Assembly (NCBI GenBank): GCA_905250115.1
Contig: CAJNOI010000165.1
Span: 1 to 64,000, forward strand
Direction of reading: 5' to 3'
DNA from: Adineta steineri
Lineage: Eukaryota; Rotifera; Eurotatoria; Adinetida; Adinetidae
Length of the DNA stretch: 64,000 nt
Positions within the stretch are counted from its first letter, which is position 1. The number at the start of each line of letters is the position of its first letter. The notes under the pieces were generated by a model that did not search any database, had not been told where the DNA came from, and saw only the letters and a list, made by a program, of their open reading frames with translations. A program made the position numbers and the translations under genes. Of the stretch, positions 1 through 13,100 are shown piece by piece.

Positions 1-879
1 TATGACACCAATCCAACCTCACATTCACACCTAATCACCCACACCCTGATATAGATTTTGAATCGATGGTTTTCGAAACACAAAGCGATTATACGCTCAT
101 TATTGAGCAGAATATCTTCAGAAAAAGAAAATATTTTGCGAAAACGAAGCCCTACTTTCTTATATACCTCAAAGAGTCAGTTGATCTTTTTCTTCGATCA
201 ATCACGCAAAAATTAAGCGAGATAAACTATTATGTAGAGCTACTTTCTCTCTATAAAACAGCGTACAACTGAGCTTCAATCATCACGAGTAAAAAAGATA
301 TTATATAGCGAAGTACATGTATTTATATTTTGAAAAGTGTTTAGCCCATAATTTTTTACTATGATAGTAAGAACACTTGATTGTTTCACATTTGAGATAG
401 GTATACTTAGGTCAACACTTTCACATAATTTCTATTGAAATCCTCTGGTTACACCTGAGATGTTCCGTTGTTAGAGGTATTACCTCTTCTTATTTTCTAA
501 ACATAAATTGTTGTATTGAACTTATATTAAAAAATACTCTTGATGCAATGTAACAACATGAATTATCAAGTTTATTATTTCATAGACTTTTACAATATCC
601 ATCTGTATTTTTGGTTATCGGCCTTGTCTGTCAATAAAATAAATATTGTGTAACGATGTTGAAGAAATACAGACCTATGAGTAGTTTATAAAAACCAGCA
701 CAGTATGCAAACACTGTCTCATGAGTAACTGAGGATAGGTTTAGGTAGTAAAATCATTATAGTATTAACCCTCACTCACATCCTCGTTTTCTGTTAATCT
801 TACAATCAACAAAAAATTGAATGATATTTCAAATTAGTTTTATTTAAATTTGTAAATGAAAAGCAACCGAAGCAATGAG
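1..879. other. Intergenic, no supported gene
   Basis: No coding region is supported. A 68-codon open frame at 66-272 (+) has no recognisable domain, no splice context and A+T-driven composition. Bases 25-50 contain a short C-rich tract (CACCCACACCC) resembling the C-rich arm of the telomere-like hairpins found elsewhere in the window, but its partner arm would lie outside the window. Confidence 0.5.
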
Positions 880-2194
880 TTATTCAGCAGAGAGTGGTTT
901 GATAGTAGTTGTATCATCCATAACAGCAAGACTCATCACTGGTTTATGTCGATTATTGTGTGAGTTAACACCATGAAAACCACCAGCCACGTAACACGTC
1001 TTTGATTGATTCGTCGACTGATTCTCTACTAGTACCGGTACGACAAGTGAGTTGAGTTGAATACGTTGAATATCACACTTTTTCTCTTCATGGAGTCCAT
1101 AGCAAAGACGAAGAAACCATCCACTCACATCTGTTCCTGTCGGACTGGAAGGAAAAGAGTTTCGAAAATAATTATATTTTAAACTGAAATTTCAGATTGG
1201 AAAATAAGTTACCTTCCAGAGCCTCCTCCACCCCAATGCTTGATGTCCATGACTTTTTCCAGAATTTATTATCGACTTGACCTTGATATGTCTGAATGAA
1301 TTGATCGATAATAGGTAATAAACCTCTGATATAACTACCAAAACTATCCTTTGTAGAAGTACTGAACATTTGCAATTGTTCAGTCTTCTGACGTAATAGT
1401 TTCCAATCATCAAGAGTACCAACAAAGTGAACATTACGAATGCCACACTTGGTTACTATGCATCTATATTCAAAATATTGTTTGAATGTATCCATAACGG
1501 CTACACAAGAAAGTAATGATTCTATCTTGGTTGTAGTTGAAAAGTTTGAAGTAAGCATTTCGACAATATCATTTTTAACATGTTTACTTACTTCTTGGCG
1601 CATCTGCTCGAGAAAATCATTCCAACTAAATAAAAAGACAATGACTGAGATGATAGACATGCAAAACTCACTCAGGTTCAACTCCGGGCGGTTGACAAAT
1701 AGTTAATAACTTTTTGCCTTCGTGATCAACAAACAGTGTACGTAATTGTTCAGCATTTTCATTGACATACTTGGAAAAATAAATACATATCATCAACCAA
1801 ATATCGTCAGGAGAGAGAACAATATCTTCGTGCGAATTATAAGCTCTCAGAAAGGCTGTGAACAACGCATGATTATCACCAGATGATGTATCTAAAAATT
1901 ATCCACATATTTACAATGAATTAAAAGTTAAAAAATTTACTCACGCGGCCCGTTGGCGATAATATGCTGTACTTTGTAACGTGTTGAAGTAGCTTCATTG
2001 TCGACTTTATGTATCCAGTAGTTGGTATCTGGAAGATCCTTACGGGTCTCGTACGTGTTATAATCCTTGTTGACTTTCGGAAGGCTAGCACAAATTGTTA
2101 CTGTATGGTAATTCGAAGGTACGTTTTCGATGATAGAAGCAGCAGTCACACTTTTTGTGTTTTCTGATTGTGATCTACTAGAAACGTTACCCAT
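880..2194 (-). CDS. DUF4419 family protein, four exons, with an apparent frameshift
   Basis: Four exons read on the minus strand: 1945-2194, 1672-1891, 1213-1625 and 880-1144, with introns of 53, 46 and 68 bp and GT/AG borders. The product would be about 382 aa. Family hallmarks are visible: NHALFTAFLRAYNSHEDIVL followed by SPDDIWLMI in exon 2, DWNDF at the exon 2/3 junction, and GGGGSG plus SGWFLRLCYG near the C-terminus. The molecular role of DUF4419 is not established. Exons 1-3 join in frame, but the glycine-rich motif at the end of exon 3 and all of exon 4 are only in frame if one base is added near the A5 run (plus-strand T5 at 1254-1258). As given, exon 4 stops after a few codons. This is either a real inactivating deletion or a homopolymer error. 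The N-terminus MGNVSS fits a myristoylation consensus (Gly2, Ser6). Start chosen as the first ATG of exon 1. Confidence 0.82.
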
Positions 2195-2699
2195 TTGTTG
2201 TAAGAAAAGTAATAAAGAAATTGTACGCGACTATAAGATGAAGAAAAATATAACAATAATGTAATTTCAAACATGATTCATATATGACACATATGTTACT
2301 CCGATAGTGAAGCAGAACAAAAAGCAGATAAACAGAGTAGAGGTGACGAGATTGCCATTTATAGGAGTCCAACGCAGTAAGAGAAAACATAGATACCATC
2401 ATAGAGGTATATACAATCTTATAATGGTAAATGAGTTTAGAGTGTGGGTGTAGACATAGGCGATCGAAGAATACAACGTCTACACTCATACCTTCAAGAC
2501 AACTCGCCGTTACTGGATTGCAAGGAATATTAGATGACTAATCAGAGTTTCATGACTTTGATTATGTTTGAATAGAACTATTGCTACTAATTGATAAGAT
2601 CCATCCATCATTTTCAGAGTTTTACTATTGCATATATTGAATTTTGAGTTGAATTCATGCATCTTTTTCAAGTCTCTTGGAAAAGTACATCATACATCG
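2195..2699. other. Intergenic upstream of the DUF4419 gene
   Basis: About 500 bp of A+T-rich sequence, presumably holding the promoter of the minus-strand DUF4419 gene. A 100-codon minus-strand open frame at 2187-2489 overlaps the DUF4419 start in another frame and shows no family features. I see nothing else. Confidence 0.4.
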
Positions 2700-3041
2700 C
2701 GATGAACAATTCTGCTCTTCATATATCTGATGTATTTTTGTTCTAAAACAAATCGAAATACTCAAAAAATACTTGTTACGCATAGAGAAATAAAGAACGT
2801 GATTAAAAGTGAGTCCTGACAAAGCAGATTATTTAACAGAATCAAACAAAAAAGACATTAAACTAATCATGACTTATTTATTGATGTCTATCATTTATTG
2901 ACGATGATAGTTGATATCTTATTTTTAGTTAGAACACGTTCGTTGATTAATGCAGATTTTCATCAATTCTCTTTTCTCTTTATCACGTTCTTCTTTATTA
3001 AAATCAAAGATTTTCTGTAAAATCAAAAAAAAAAGGAGAAT

Positions 3042-3190
3042 GATGGGTGTGGGTCTGGGTGTGCATGTGGGTGAGAATAGGTGTGGGTGTGCATGTGGGT
3101 GAGAATAGGTGTGGGTGTGCATGTGGCTGAGTATGGGTGTGGGTATGGATACTCTATTCACCTAGCACCCAGATCCACCCACCCACACCG
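3042..3190. repeat. Telomere-like G-rich minisatellite facing a C-rich arm
   Basis: The left arm holds repeated GGGTGTGGGT and three copies of a 28-bp period containing GTGCATGTGG (about 3059-3140). After a short spacer (GGATACTCTATTCACCTAG) the right arm reads ACCCAGATCCACCCACCCAC. The single-strand sequence can fold into a hairpin with a G-rich stem strand. The motif resembles the bdelloid telomeric repeat TGTGGG. It lies in unit 1 of the tandem array. Confidence 0.8.
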
Positions 3191-3569
3191 TCAAGAACAA
3201 TTCGGCTTCTTATATATCTGATGAGTTTTTATTTTAAAACAAATCGAAATACTCAAAGAAGAAAACTTTTCTCAAAAACTACTTATTGCGTATAGAGAAA
3301 CAAGGAACGTGATTAAAAGTAAATCCTGACAAAGCATATTATTTAACAGAATTAAATAAAAAAAATATCAAAGTAATCATAACTTATTCATTGACGTCTA
3401 TCATTTATTGATGTCAATCATTTATTGACGATGATAATTGATATCTTATTTTCAGTTAAAACACGTCCGATGATTAATGCAGATTTTGATTAATTCTTCT
3501 TGCTCTTCATCACATTCTTCTTTACCAAAATCTTTTGATTTTATAGAAAATCAAAAAGAAAAAGAAAAT

Positions 3570-3641
3570 GATGGGTGTGGGTAGATGTGGGTATGGATAC
3601 TCTATTCATCTAGCACTCACATCCACATACCCACATCCTCA
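3570..3641. repeat. Shorter telomere-like hairpin in array unit 2
   Basis: ATGGGTGTGGGTAGATGTGG with GGTATGGATACTC is followed by a C-rich arm (ACTCACATCCACATACCCAC). It uses the same spacer sequence (GATACTCTATTCA) as the unit-1 copy, so the two were duplicated together and the G-rich part then expanded or contracted. Confidence 0.75.
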
Positions 3642-3995
3642 AGAACAATTCTGCTTTTTATATATCTCATGAATTTTGATTCGAAAACAGATTAAAATAC
3701 TCAAAAAAGGAAATTTTTGTCAAAAAAATACTTATTGCGCACAGAGCAAAAAGGAACGTGATTAAAAGTTAGTTTTGACAAAGCAGATTATTTAATAAAA
3801 TCAAATAAAAAAAAGACATCAAACTAATCATGACTTATTCATTGACGTCAATCATGTATTGACGATGATAGTTGATATCTTATTTTCAGTTAAAACACGT
3901 CCAATGATTAATACAGGTTTTGATCAATTCTCTTTATCACGTTCTTCTTCACTGAAATCTTTTGATTTTCTATAAAATTAAAAGAAGAGAAAAGG

Positions 3996-4333
3996 AACAT
4001 GTCGAATTAAAATTCCATTCTGTGTTTTCGAATTTGGAAAAGAATGAAATTCAATGAAAAATATCATATTAAATCAATAGTTTTGTTCATTAATCCAATC
4101 TAAAATAATTTTTTTATCTTACTCACGACGAAACCTTCTCTAGAACACTATTTTTTCTCTTTGTCATATGTAAGAAGAAATGAATGAGAGAAAAAGAGAG
4201 AGATATAACTAGAGAGAAAATCTACAACTAGTGCCATTTTGTTTTTATCGAAGACAAAGAAGAAGAAGAAGAAGAAGAAGAAGAAGAAGACTGTTTTATT
4301 AGTTAACGATTTTATCAAAAAAAATCTTGTTGA
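3996..4333. other. Upstream region of the NHL-GPCR gene with a GAA microsatellite
   Basis: Intergenic sequence between the tandem array and the predicted signal-peptide exon. It includes a perfect (GAA)n run of about 33 bp at 4258-4290. No TATA-type element can be singled out in such A+T-rich DNA. Confidence 0.5.
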
Positions 4334-7300
4334 ATGATGTTGAATATCTACGTATCTATCATTATTCTTCTTTTCATTCTCAACAATGAAGCATTAGGTA
4401 AATACTTTTATTTATCACATATACTGAGGATCAACTATTGCACAAATGACATTATTCATTAGAGTTTTAGTTGAACAAAAGAGAGTCAAGTAATTAATTA
4501 TAGAATTTGACAGGAATTTCTATTATATATTCAAAAGTGATGGTGCTAATCTCTTGCAGCGGCTATGTGAGACTTTTTCTTAGTTTGAAAAGTGAATGTA
4601 TTTCAAGTTTAAAAGTATAAGTTGAAATACTGATTGATAGTTTCAAAACGCTTGAAAACTTGAACATTACTAGAATCTTCTTTGAATATCAAATTTATTT
4701 GTAGATCTCGCGGCGAGAATGAGACACAAGAGAAAGAAAACAAATCTATTCCATCATATCGCATTATAATATACGAAAAAAGAAAATTAATTGACTTTTT
4801 CAGATGAAATCAAAATCAGAGAAAGAAAAGATCAGGAGATTAATGTATATAAAAACAAAGTTTATGAAATTATTTGACAATTTTTTTTTGAGATAAGATG
4901 TAGATTTATTATAGAAAAATACTGTGATTGATAAAACAATTGTATTGTATTTTTGATGTACTCAAAGAGTTATATGTGTAAAAATAGAAGTGAGGTATGA
5001 AGTCAGTTGATCATCCACTTCTATATAGTTATATTTTATTTGTTCTTATAGAAAATGAAAAGGATTTAACACTTTTGAGCTGCACAGAAGGAAAGAATCT
5101 TTTTTTGGACTATATGAAATTATTTGGTAAAAATGAATACATCTGATAGAAAGAAAAAGCACAAATCGTATAATAATATAGAACTGCTTTGCGAGTGCAA
5201 ATATCCAAAGCATTTTATTTAGGTCTTAATCAATTTCAATAAAGTCATTTTCATTCTAAACAATTATTTTTTTCTCCATCGAATTCATTTTGATCGAACA
5301 AATAAAAAACTATTTGATTATTTTTTTGTCTTCAATGATAATCATATTTTTCCAAGAATCAAACATAATTATTTTTCTTTTACAACAAAACAAAATAAAT
5401 CAATAAATGAAGCTGATCTTCTTCGATGAATTCAGCCCTCTCTTAGTTAATATTTACAAATTATCCAAGAAAATACAACAACAATCATAGAAATCTTTTA
5501 CAAAATTAATCTCATTGAATTGTTCCAAGAAAAAACATGAATTAACAATTTAGTTTCGTTTACAGTTCTTATCTAATATTTTTTATATCTTTCTTGTTTT
5601 AGCTATTTCATTCAATCAACCAAAGTTTGGCCCAACACCCATTTGGGATTCTAATGGAATTACTTTTGCTGATCAATCGATTGTCGGTGAACATCCTCTC
5701 GCTATTTTTGTGAGCAAAAACGACACAATCTATGTCGCTAATCAAGAAGATAACACAATTGTAATATGGCAAGAAGAAAGTGTCAATCCAACAAAGATCA
5801 TTTCTGGTAATTTTACAGCATCCAATTCTCTCTTCGTGACATCGAATGGTGACATTTATATTGATGATGGCGAGGAGAATGGTCGAGTGCAGAAATGGAG
5901 TGCAGAAACCAATACCTTTGTCACAGTGATGAATGTTATCTCATCATGCTATGGTTTGTTTGTCGATGTCGCTGATACTCTCTACTGTTCAATGTCTGAT
6001 CATCATCAAGTAGTGAAAAGATCATTAAATGATTCTGTGATGATTTCAAATGTTGTTGCTGCTGGAACAGGTGTGGACGGGTCAGCCTCGAATAAACTCG
6101 GAGATCCTCGTGGAATCTTTGTCGACGTGAATTTGGATTTATATGTGGCAGATTATAATAATGATCGTGTTCAATTGTTCCAGTCGGGAGAATCAAATGG
6201 TATCACAGTAGCTGGAAGTACATCAGTAAATCCAACAATTACACTAGAGTGTCCAAACGGAATTGTGTTAGATGCTGAGAAATATTTATTCATTGTAGAG
6301 CAACGTTATCATCGTATTGTTGGTTCAGGCTTGAATGGTTTTCGATGTTTAGTTGGATGTTATGAAAAGAGTTCACAATCCAGTCAATTGTCTAGCCCAT
6401 TTAGTCTCAGCTTTGATCATTCCGGAAACATATTTGTTGCTGATCAAAGAAACTCTCGAATTCAAAAATTTTTACTGATGAAAGATTCTTTTGGTAAGTT
6501 GAGGAAAACTTGAATGAAATGAAGAGATGTGAGTAGATAAGTAACAGAATTTAGTAAAGACACTTCAATGTAAAAAAACGAAAGCAAATAAAAATGATAG
6601 TGAAAGATTGATCAAACCAATGTGTAAATGAATGCATCTAAGAAAATGAAATTGTCAGATTAGACAGGGCCATGTCTTGATCGTATAAGACAAACAATCT
6701 TCATCTTTTGGTTCAAATTAAAGAATAGAGAAAGAAAAAGTTCTGTCTTTAATGCAGTAGTAGAAATGGCTTTCATGTTTCATTTCATATGTCTCAAAGA
6801 ATATTTCATCCATGAGACAGTTTTTATCGAGATAAAATCTGTTCATATCTTTGTCGATATAGTTTTGATATAAATTATTCTATAATTTGACTTCATATCT
6901 TATATTTCGATATATTTGATTCGAGGAAAATAGGACAAATAAAATGTGACAATTCTAATAACTAATTTTTCTTCTTTTTTTATGTGAAAAATGAATTTAG
7001 TCATTGTTTCTCTTTGAGAGAAATAAATTTTATTAAGAAATATTATGAAAAATGAATTTTCTCGTAAAGAAATATTTGATTGATGATTTGTTCTTTCAAT
7101 AGTCATCATAATATTTAATTGTAGAGAGTAATATTCAATGGTTAAAAAAAATCTATAATTGTAAACAAAGAATATTTTCTATGAAAGAATAAAGTTATCT
7201 ATTTGATAAAATAAATCAAATCTCTTATCCTGATTTTGAATAAAAATATTTATTTGTTTTATCAAATTTATTCATTTAAGATGGTCAATGAGAGAAATTG

Positions 7301-10065
7301 ATTTTTAATCAAATCTATTTGAGATTGTTCTTAGATGAAAATTTTACATAAGTCAATTAACAAAGTTTTGCTTACATTTCTAAACTTCAATGAGCAAAAT
7401 TTTTTCGATTGATAACTACTTTGTTAGTTTTACCAACAATTAAATTTCTTTTTCTTTTTCTTGAAGATGTGTAGTTAATGATTATTTTCGTTTTAAGAGA
7501 ATTATTTATTCTTTTCACATGAGAATAAACATTTTCTTGTTTTGTTCTTTATCTCAAAGGAAAAATATTGAAATTTGTAAAATACTATTAAGATTGCAAA
7601 GAAAGATTTGTTTTATTTATATTGAACAAAGACGAAATATTGTGATCTTTGATGAACCTTTGAAATTTACTGAGATAAAAAATTTTCGTGCGATAATTTG
7701 TGGAAAGAACGTTTGTAGAGAGACAAGAAGGCTTTTTGCGGATCATAAAAAATTGTCTTTTTTCTCTCATTTTTTTCGTTCAGTACTGATATGACATGTA
7801 GTGACATTATTTTTTATTTCTGAACGAAATTTTATTCAGATCTTCCACAAGATTTTTCAAGAAAAAGTAATAATAAAATTTCTTATCTAAAATGATCAAT
7901 ATCGATGTCTTAAACAAAAATATTTTAACAATATCGCAACTCTTATTTCATATCAAAATTAATAAGAATCATTCCCAAAATCAATATTAGCAAACATTTC
8001 TAAATGTCTTCTTTATGAAAAAATTCTTTGTAGAAACTTTATTTTTCTTCTACAAATATAGAAACCAATAGCTTCATTTCGTTTACAGTTCCTCTCTAAT
8101 ATTCCTTATATTTTTCTTGTGTTTAGCTCTTTCATTCAATCAGCCACAGTTTTGCTCAAAAGCCACTTGGAATTTCAATGGAATTACCTTTGCTAATCAG
8201 TCGATTGTCGGTCAATATCCTCTTGCCATTTTTGTGAGCAAAAACGACACAATCTATGTTGCTAATCGAGAGAATAACACAATAGTAATGTGGCATGAAG
8301 AGAGTATCAATCCAACAAAGATCATTCACGGTAATTTTATAGCATCCAATTCTCTCTTCGTGACATCGAATGGTGATATTTATTTTGATGATGGTCACAA
8401 GAATGGTCGAGTACAGAAATGGAGTGCAGAAACCAATACCTTTGTCACAGTGATGAATGTTATCTCATCATGCTATGGTTTGTTTGTCGATGTCGCTGAT
8501 ACTCTCTACTGTTCAATGTCTGATCATCATCAAGTAGTGAAAAGATCATTAAATGATTCTGTGATGATTTCAAATGTTGTTGCTGCTGGAACAGGTATTC
8601 AAGGATCAGGCTCGAATGAACTCGATGGTCCTAAGGGAATCTTTGTCGATATGAATTTGGATTTATATGTAGCAGATTGTTTAAATGATCGAGTTCAGTT
8701 GTTCCAGTTAGGAGAATCAAATGGCATCACAGTGGCTAGCAGTGCATCAATAAATCCACCACTTGATTGTCCAGCTGGAATTATATTAGATGCCGAGAAA
8801 TATTTATTCATTGTGGATCAAGGCAATAATCGCATTGTTGGTTCAGGCTTGAATGGTTTTCGATGTTTAGTTGGATGTTATGACAAGACTTCACAATCCA
8901 GTCAATTGAATAATCCATTTAGTTTTAGTTTCGATCGTTATAGAAACATATTTGTTGCTGATCAATCAAATCATCGAATTCAAAAATTTCAATATTTGGA
9001 AGAATCATGTGGTAAGTTTAGAATAATCGAGTAAAGTTTCTAATATCATTTCAATTAATATTTATTCAGAGAAATAGTTTATTTTATTACTATACTTAGT
9101 GATATTGATAAAAAAAAACTAATATCCTGGATTATATTTATATAACAAGAAAAATTCTAAGATAAAGATGATAATGAAGAAGTCATAAATTTGTAAGTCT
9201 ATGACTTACCAGACTTTCTTAGTCCGGAATAATACTCGTTTTTGTATACGAGATTTTCTAACATTTTTATATTGTAAATATTACAACGTCTCTTGAAAAG
9301 AACTTGCGGATTTTAAGGGCTAACATTGATATTTACTGTAAAGACGCAATATAGATATTTTATCTCATGTTTTTCTTCATTTCTCTATTAAAAGCATTAC
9401 TCTGAAACAAACGGTTCAACTCTTTTTAGTAAACAGAATGAAAAGCAAACCAAGAATATCAATCATTTCTTTTCTTTATTCTAAATACAAATACTCATTG
9501 ATTTTTTTTCATCCAGTAGGTAATTCATTAGCTATAGAAACAACGTATTTATCATCGTTAACACCAAACAGTTCAATTTATTTTCAAGATTGTTCAACAT
9601 TAGATTCGTATTATGAAGCGATACAAGCGAACGTCACTGTAACTGGTTATTATACCTTTCTAATCAACAGCGAGATGAAAACCACGCATGCTTATATCTA
9701 CACAAATGACTTCAATCCACTAAATGTGTCCAATAATGTGCTGAGTCATAGTGGAGACTATGGAAATGGAAGTCAGTTTCAACTCAAAGCTTTTTTCCAA
9801 GTCAACATGAAATACATTTTCGTTACGACAACATCTTCTCGAAATATAACAGGAAATGTTTCAATTCAAGTATTCGGCCCAAGCTATATCGGTTTTAATC
9901 GTATTTGTGAGTATTTGTAGTATTTTAATGGATAATCAGTTGCACATATTCATAGTCGATAAAAAATATAGATAAACTCGATCTACAAAATGATATACAG
10001 ATAAAGATATATCTGTTCGATAGATACCAAGATTTATATCACTTCCAATCACTTTCGGTAAATGT

Positions 10066-10100
<35 letters not shown>

Positions 10101-13100
10101 TAATATTTCAAATTGTTTACACTTATTTCCATATTATACAAAATTGAATCGATTTTCTTTTTCGTTAGTGAATACTTCATCAGTTGTTCAAACAACTTAT
10201 ACATCAGAACTGACAAGGAACAGTTCAAAGTATATGGTTAGTTGTTCGGTGGCAAGTTCTTATTATAAAGCGATACAAGTGAATGTTCATAAAAGTGGTT
10301 ATTACACTTTCCTCAGCGAAAGCACTAAGGACACATACGGCGTTATTTACGAAGAATATTTTAATCCACCCAATCCAAATAAAAATCGACTCTTAGACGA
10401 TGATGACAGTTGCAAACTACGTCAGTTTAGATTCACAATTGCTCTTGAAACCAGTATCACATATATATTGGTTGTGACAACGTGGTCTCCTGGTATAGAA
10501 GTTGCATTCTCAATCTTGGTATCGGGTCCAAATAATATTGATCTCAAGAGTATTAGTAAGTATTTGCACTACAACTATTAAAGGAATATCTATCAACGTT
10601 AGCATGAGTATTTAGTTGAGTTTGGCATATCCACAACAAAAACTTGTTTTGTAAGATGACATTTGTATTATGAGAAGAAAGCTTTACATAAACGGCTACA
10701 TTAAATCCATCAAATAACAAAATATCGTGAATAGGATCAGATTAATCTCCTTCAATATAGACCCGCTCCAATCAATCGCTAATCTGATGTGAATAATATA
10801 CAACTCGACAAGAATCCCTTCTCGTGACCATGAAATGAAAAAAACTTTGCTTTTTGTTACAGCATGGCCTATCGCTCAATGTTCCTATAATAAAAAAATG
10901 CTGCAAACATACACATACGACTTAAAGATAGATAATATAAATATATATTTACTTTGTATGAATCTAAAAGATATCTTTACGTACTTTAATTTTTGAATGA
11001 ATTATAATAGTAGCAGAATTAGACTATAAATAAACAATTTTTCGTATCTAAGACGTTGGGATATTATCCATTTTCGAAATAAAGAAGTTATTCCAAACTC
11101 ATTCGTGACATACATTAACGAAGGTTCGAGTACTGAAAAATATTTTTAGATTCTATTTTTACTCTCCATTTACGGCTTGATTATTTCATTTAGAGTGATA
11201 TTATAGACAGTCGTCTCGTCAGAAAGCTAGGCTCAGTTTTGACATGCCTTTCAATATTCAAGGTATATAAGAGATGACTTATGATGCTCAACTTTTTTTA
11301 CATCCAAACGATTCGTTTTTCTCCCAGACGATCAAGATCTATCAGGAATCTTGACTGTTATTTTTGTTTTTATCACATAGGTTCTCCATCAACCATCCAG
11401 AAACCATATTTAGATGCTGTACAATCGGCCTATTCGTCAGAACTGACAACAAATAGTCAAACATATTCTCGAGATTGTCGAAAATTAAATTATTATTATG
11501 AAACTATACGAATGCGTGTAGTAGAAACTGGAAGCTATGCTCTGATTAGTAATAGTAGTATGGATATATTTGGTTATATTTACGAAGATGATTTTAATCC
11601 AATGAATCCTTTCGAGAATTTACTGCCACAGGACTATCGAGCATGTAGTTCTCCAGATTTCAAGTTGATCGCTGATCTTTACACTGGCACTTCATACATA
11701 TTAGTAGTGACTACATCTTCTCCGAATATGCTAGGAAACTTTTCCATTCGAACATCTGGCCCAAATAATATCTTTCTTGATCCTTACAGTAAGTATTTTG
11801 TATTATTTACAAATCATTAATAGAGAAGTATAGCATCCCACTGGACTCTATTTTCACTCTTGGATAATAAAAGATTTGAGAATTTCAAATAGATCGTATA
11901 ATTCAGTAGAACTACTGTCCAAAATTAGAATCACATCGAAACTCGTTCTTTGGAAATTAGGCATTTATCTTCCAATCAGATAAGATTAAGACTCAGTATT
12001 GTAGCTTAGTCGGAATCAGATGAATTGTACGAGTTCAATCAGTTGGATAAATTAATACAACTTTTCTTCCCGCATCAACGATATATACGAAAAGATCTAT
12101 TCTTTCGTGATTTCACATTATCTAAGATTTTATTACCTTGCAGTCTTTGAAAATCTGCCGAGTTCATATGCAGAAACGTCTTTACAAAAATGAATAAATT
12201 TATCATCAGACACTGAAAAGAAAATAGAAATATATAAATCTAATCTCGACACGACACACTATGTATAGACAAATGACTTTGATATACTATTGTTGTTTAC
12301 AAATTTGTGCCTATATGGCTTTGTTAAGTTGAGAACGATTAATCTCATCTTTTGATGACCATCTATTTCTATCTTTAGCTCAAATTCTAAGGAGTTGTTT
12401 CATTGGTCAAAAATGTCAGTTCTACAAAAAAAGTATTGGTGTCACTCTCGATGATATTTTACGTGACGAAATTCGATCGAACATGACATTTACTGATCAA
12501 ACAATATTGGTGAAAATCAATGCCGCTTTAACAATGATTATGTTTGTTGGAGGTTTAATCAATAGTATTTTGTCTTTAATAACATTTCAAAATAAAGATT
12601 TACGAAAAGTTGGATGTGGCATTTATCTCTTGGCATCATCAATTACTTCTTTTCTTACAATCAGTATGTTTACAGTGAAGTTTTGGTTTGTTGTTCTCAC
12701 TCAAATGAATCTATCGATTCCAGTTTCTGTTGTTCGAGGAGGTTGTGTATCGATTGAACCTCTTCTCAAGCTTTGTCTATATTTGGATGCTTGGCTCAAT
12801 GCTTGTGTAGCCATTGAAAGAGCGATTCTCGTTTTCAAAGGAGTTAATTTCAGTAAACAAAAAAGTCAACAAATTGCTCGATGGATACTTCTCATTTTAC
12901 CATTCTTTATCATGGGCTCAATTACTCATGAACCTATACATCGAGAATTACATGAGATAAAAACAGAGACAAACAGAGCGGTGATTGATAGATGGTGTAT
13001 AACTCGTTATTCTCCTTCTGTTCAACGATACAATACAATCATTCTATTTTTTCATCTTGTCGCTCCATGTATTGTCAATCTTTGTTCAGCTCTATTCATC

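Larger units (their letters stand above)
2700..3995. repeat. Tandem array of three ~350-490 bp units with telomere-like tracts
   Basis: Three diverged copies of one module follow each other, starting near 2700, 3189 and 3641. Each begins with a GAACAATTC-type segment, then a TATATATCT/ATGA segment, an AAATACTC stretch, 'GGAACGTGATTAAAAGT' or similar, 'GACAAAGCA.ATTATTTAA', a TATTGACG-rich part with GATGATA.TTGATATCTTATTT, and an ATCAATTCT / TTCTTC tail. Units 1 and 2 end in a G-rich TGTGGG-like arm facing a C-rich arm. Unit 3 stops before that arm, near 3995. No open frame spans a unit, so this is non-coding repeat DNA. Confidence 0.8.

Noticed and set aside
66-272. 68-codon open frame with MVFETQSDYTLII start
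   Set aside because: No domain, no splice context, and composition expected from A+T-rich non-coding DNA.
2187-2489. 100-codon minus-strand open frame
   Set aside because: Runs into the DUF4419 first exon in another frame and has only scattered hydrophobic residues; no family resemblance.
2925-3161. 78-codon frame rich in His/Pro (SHMHTHTYSHPHAHPH)
   Set aside because: It is the translation of the C-rich strand of the telomere-like minisatellite, not a gene.
6900-7794. Open frames on both strands between the NHL exons
   Set aside because: Lie in the 1633-bp intron, low complexity, mutually overlapping, no homology visible.
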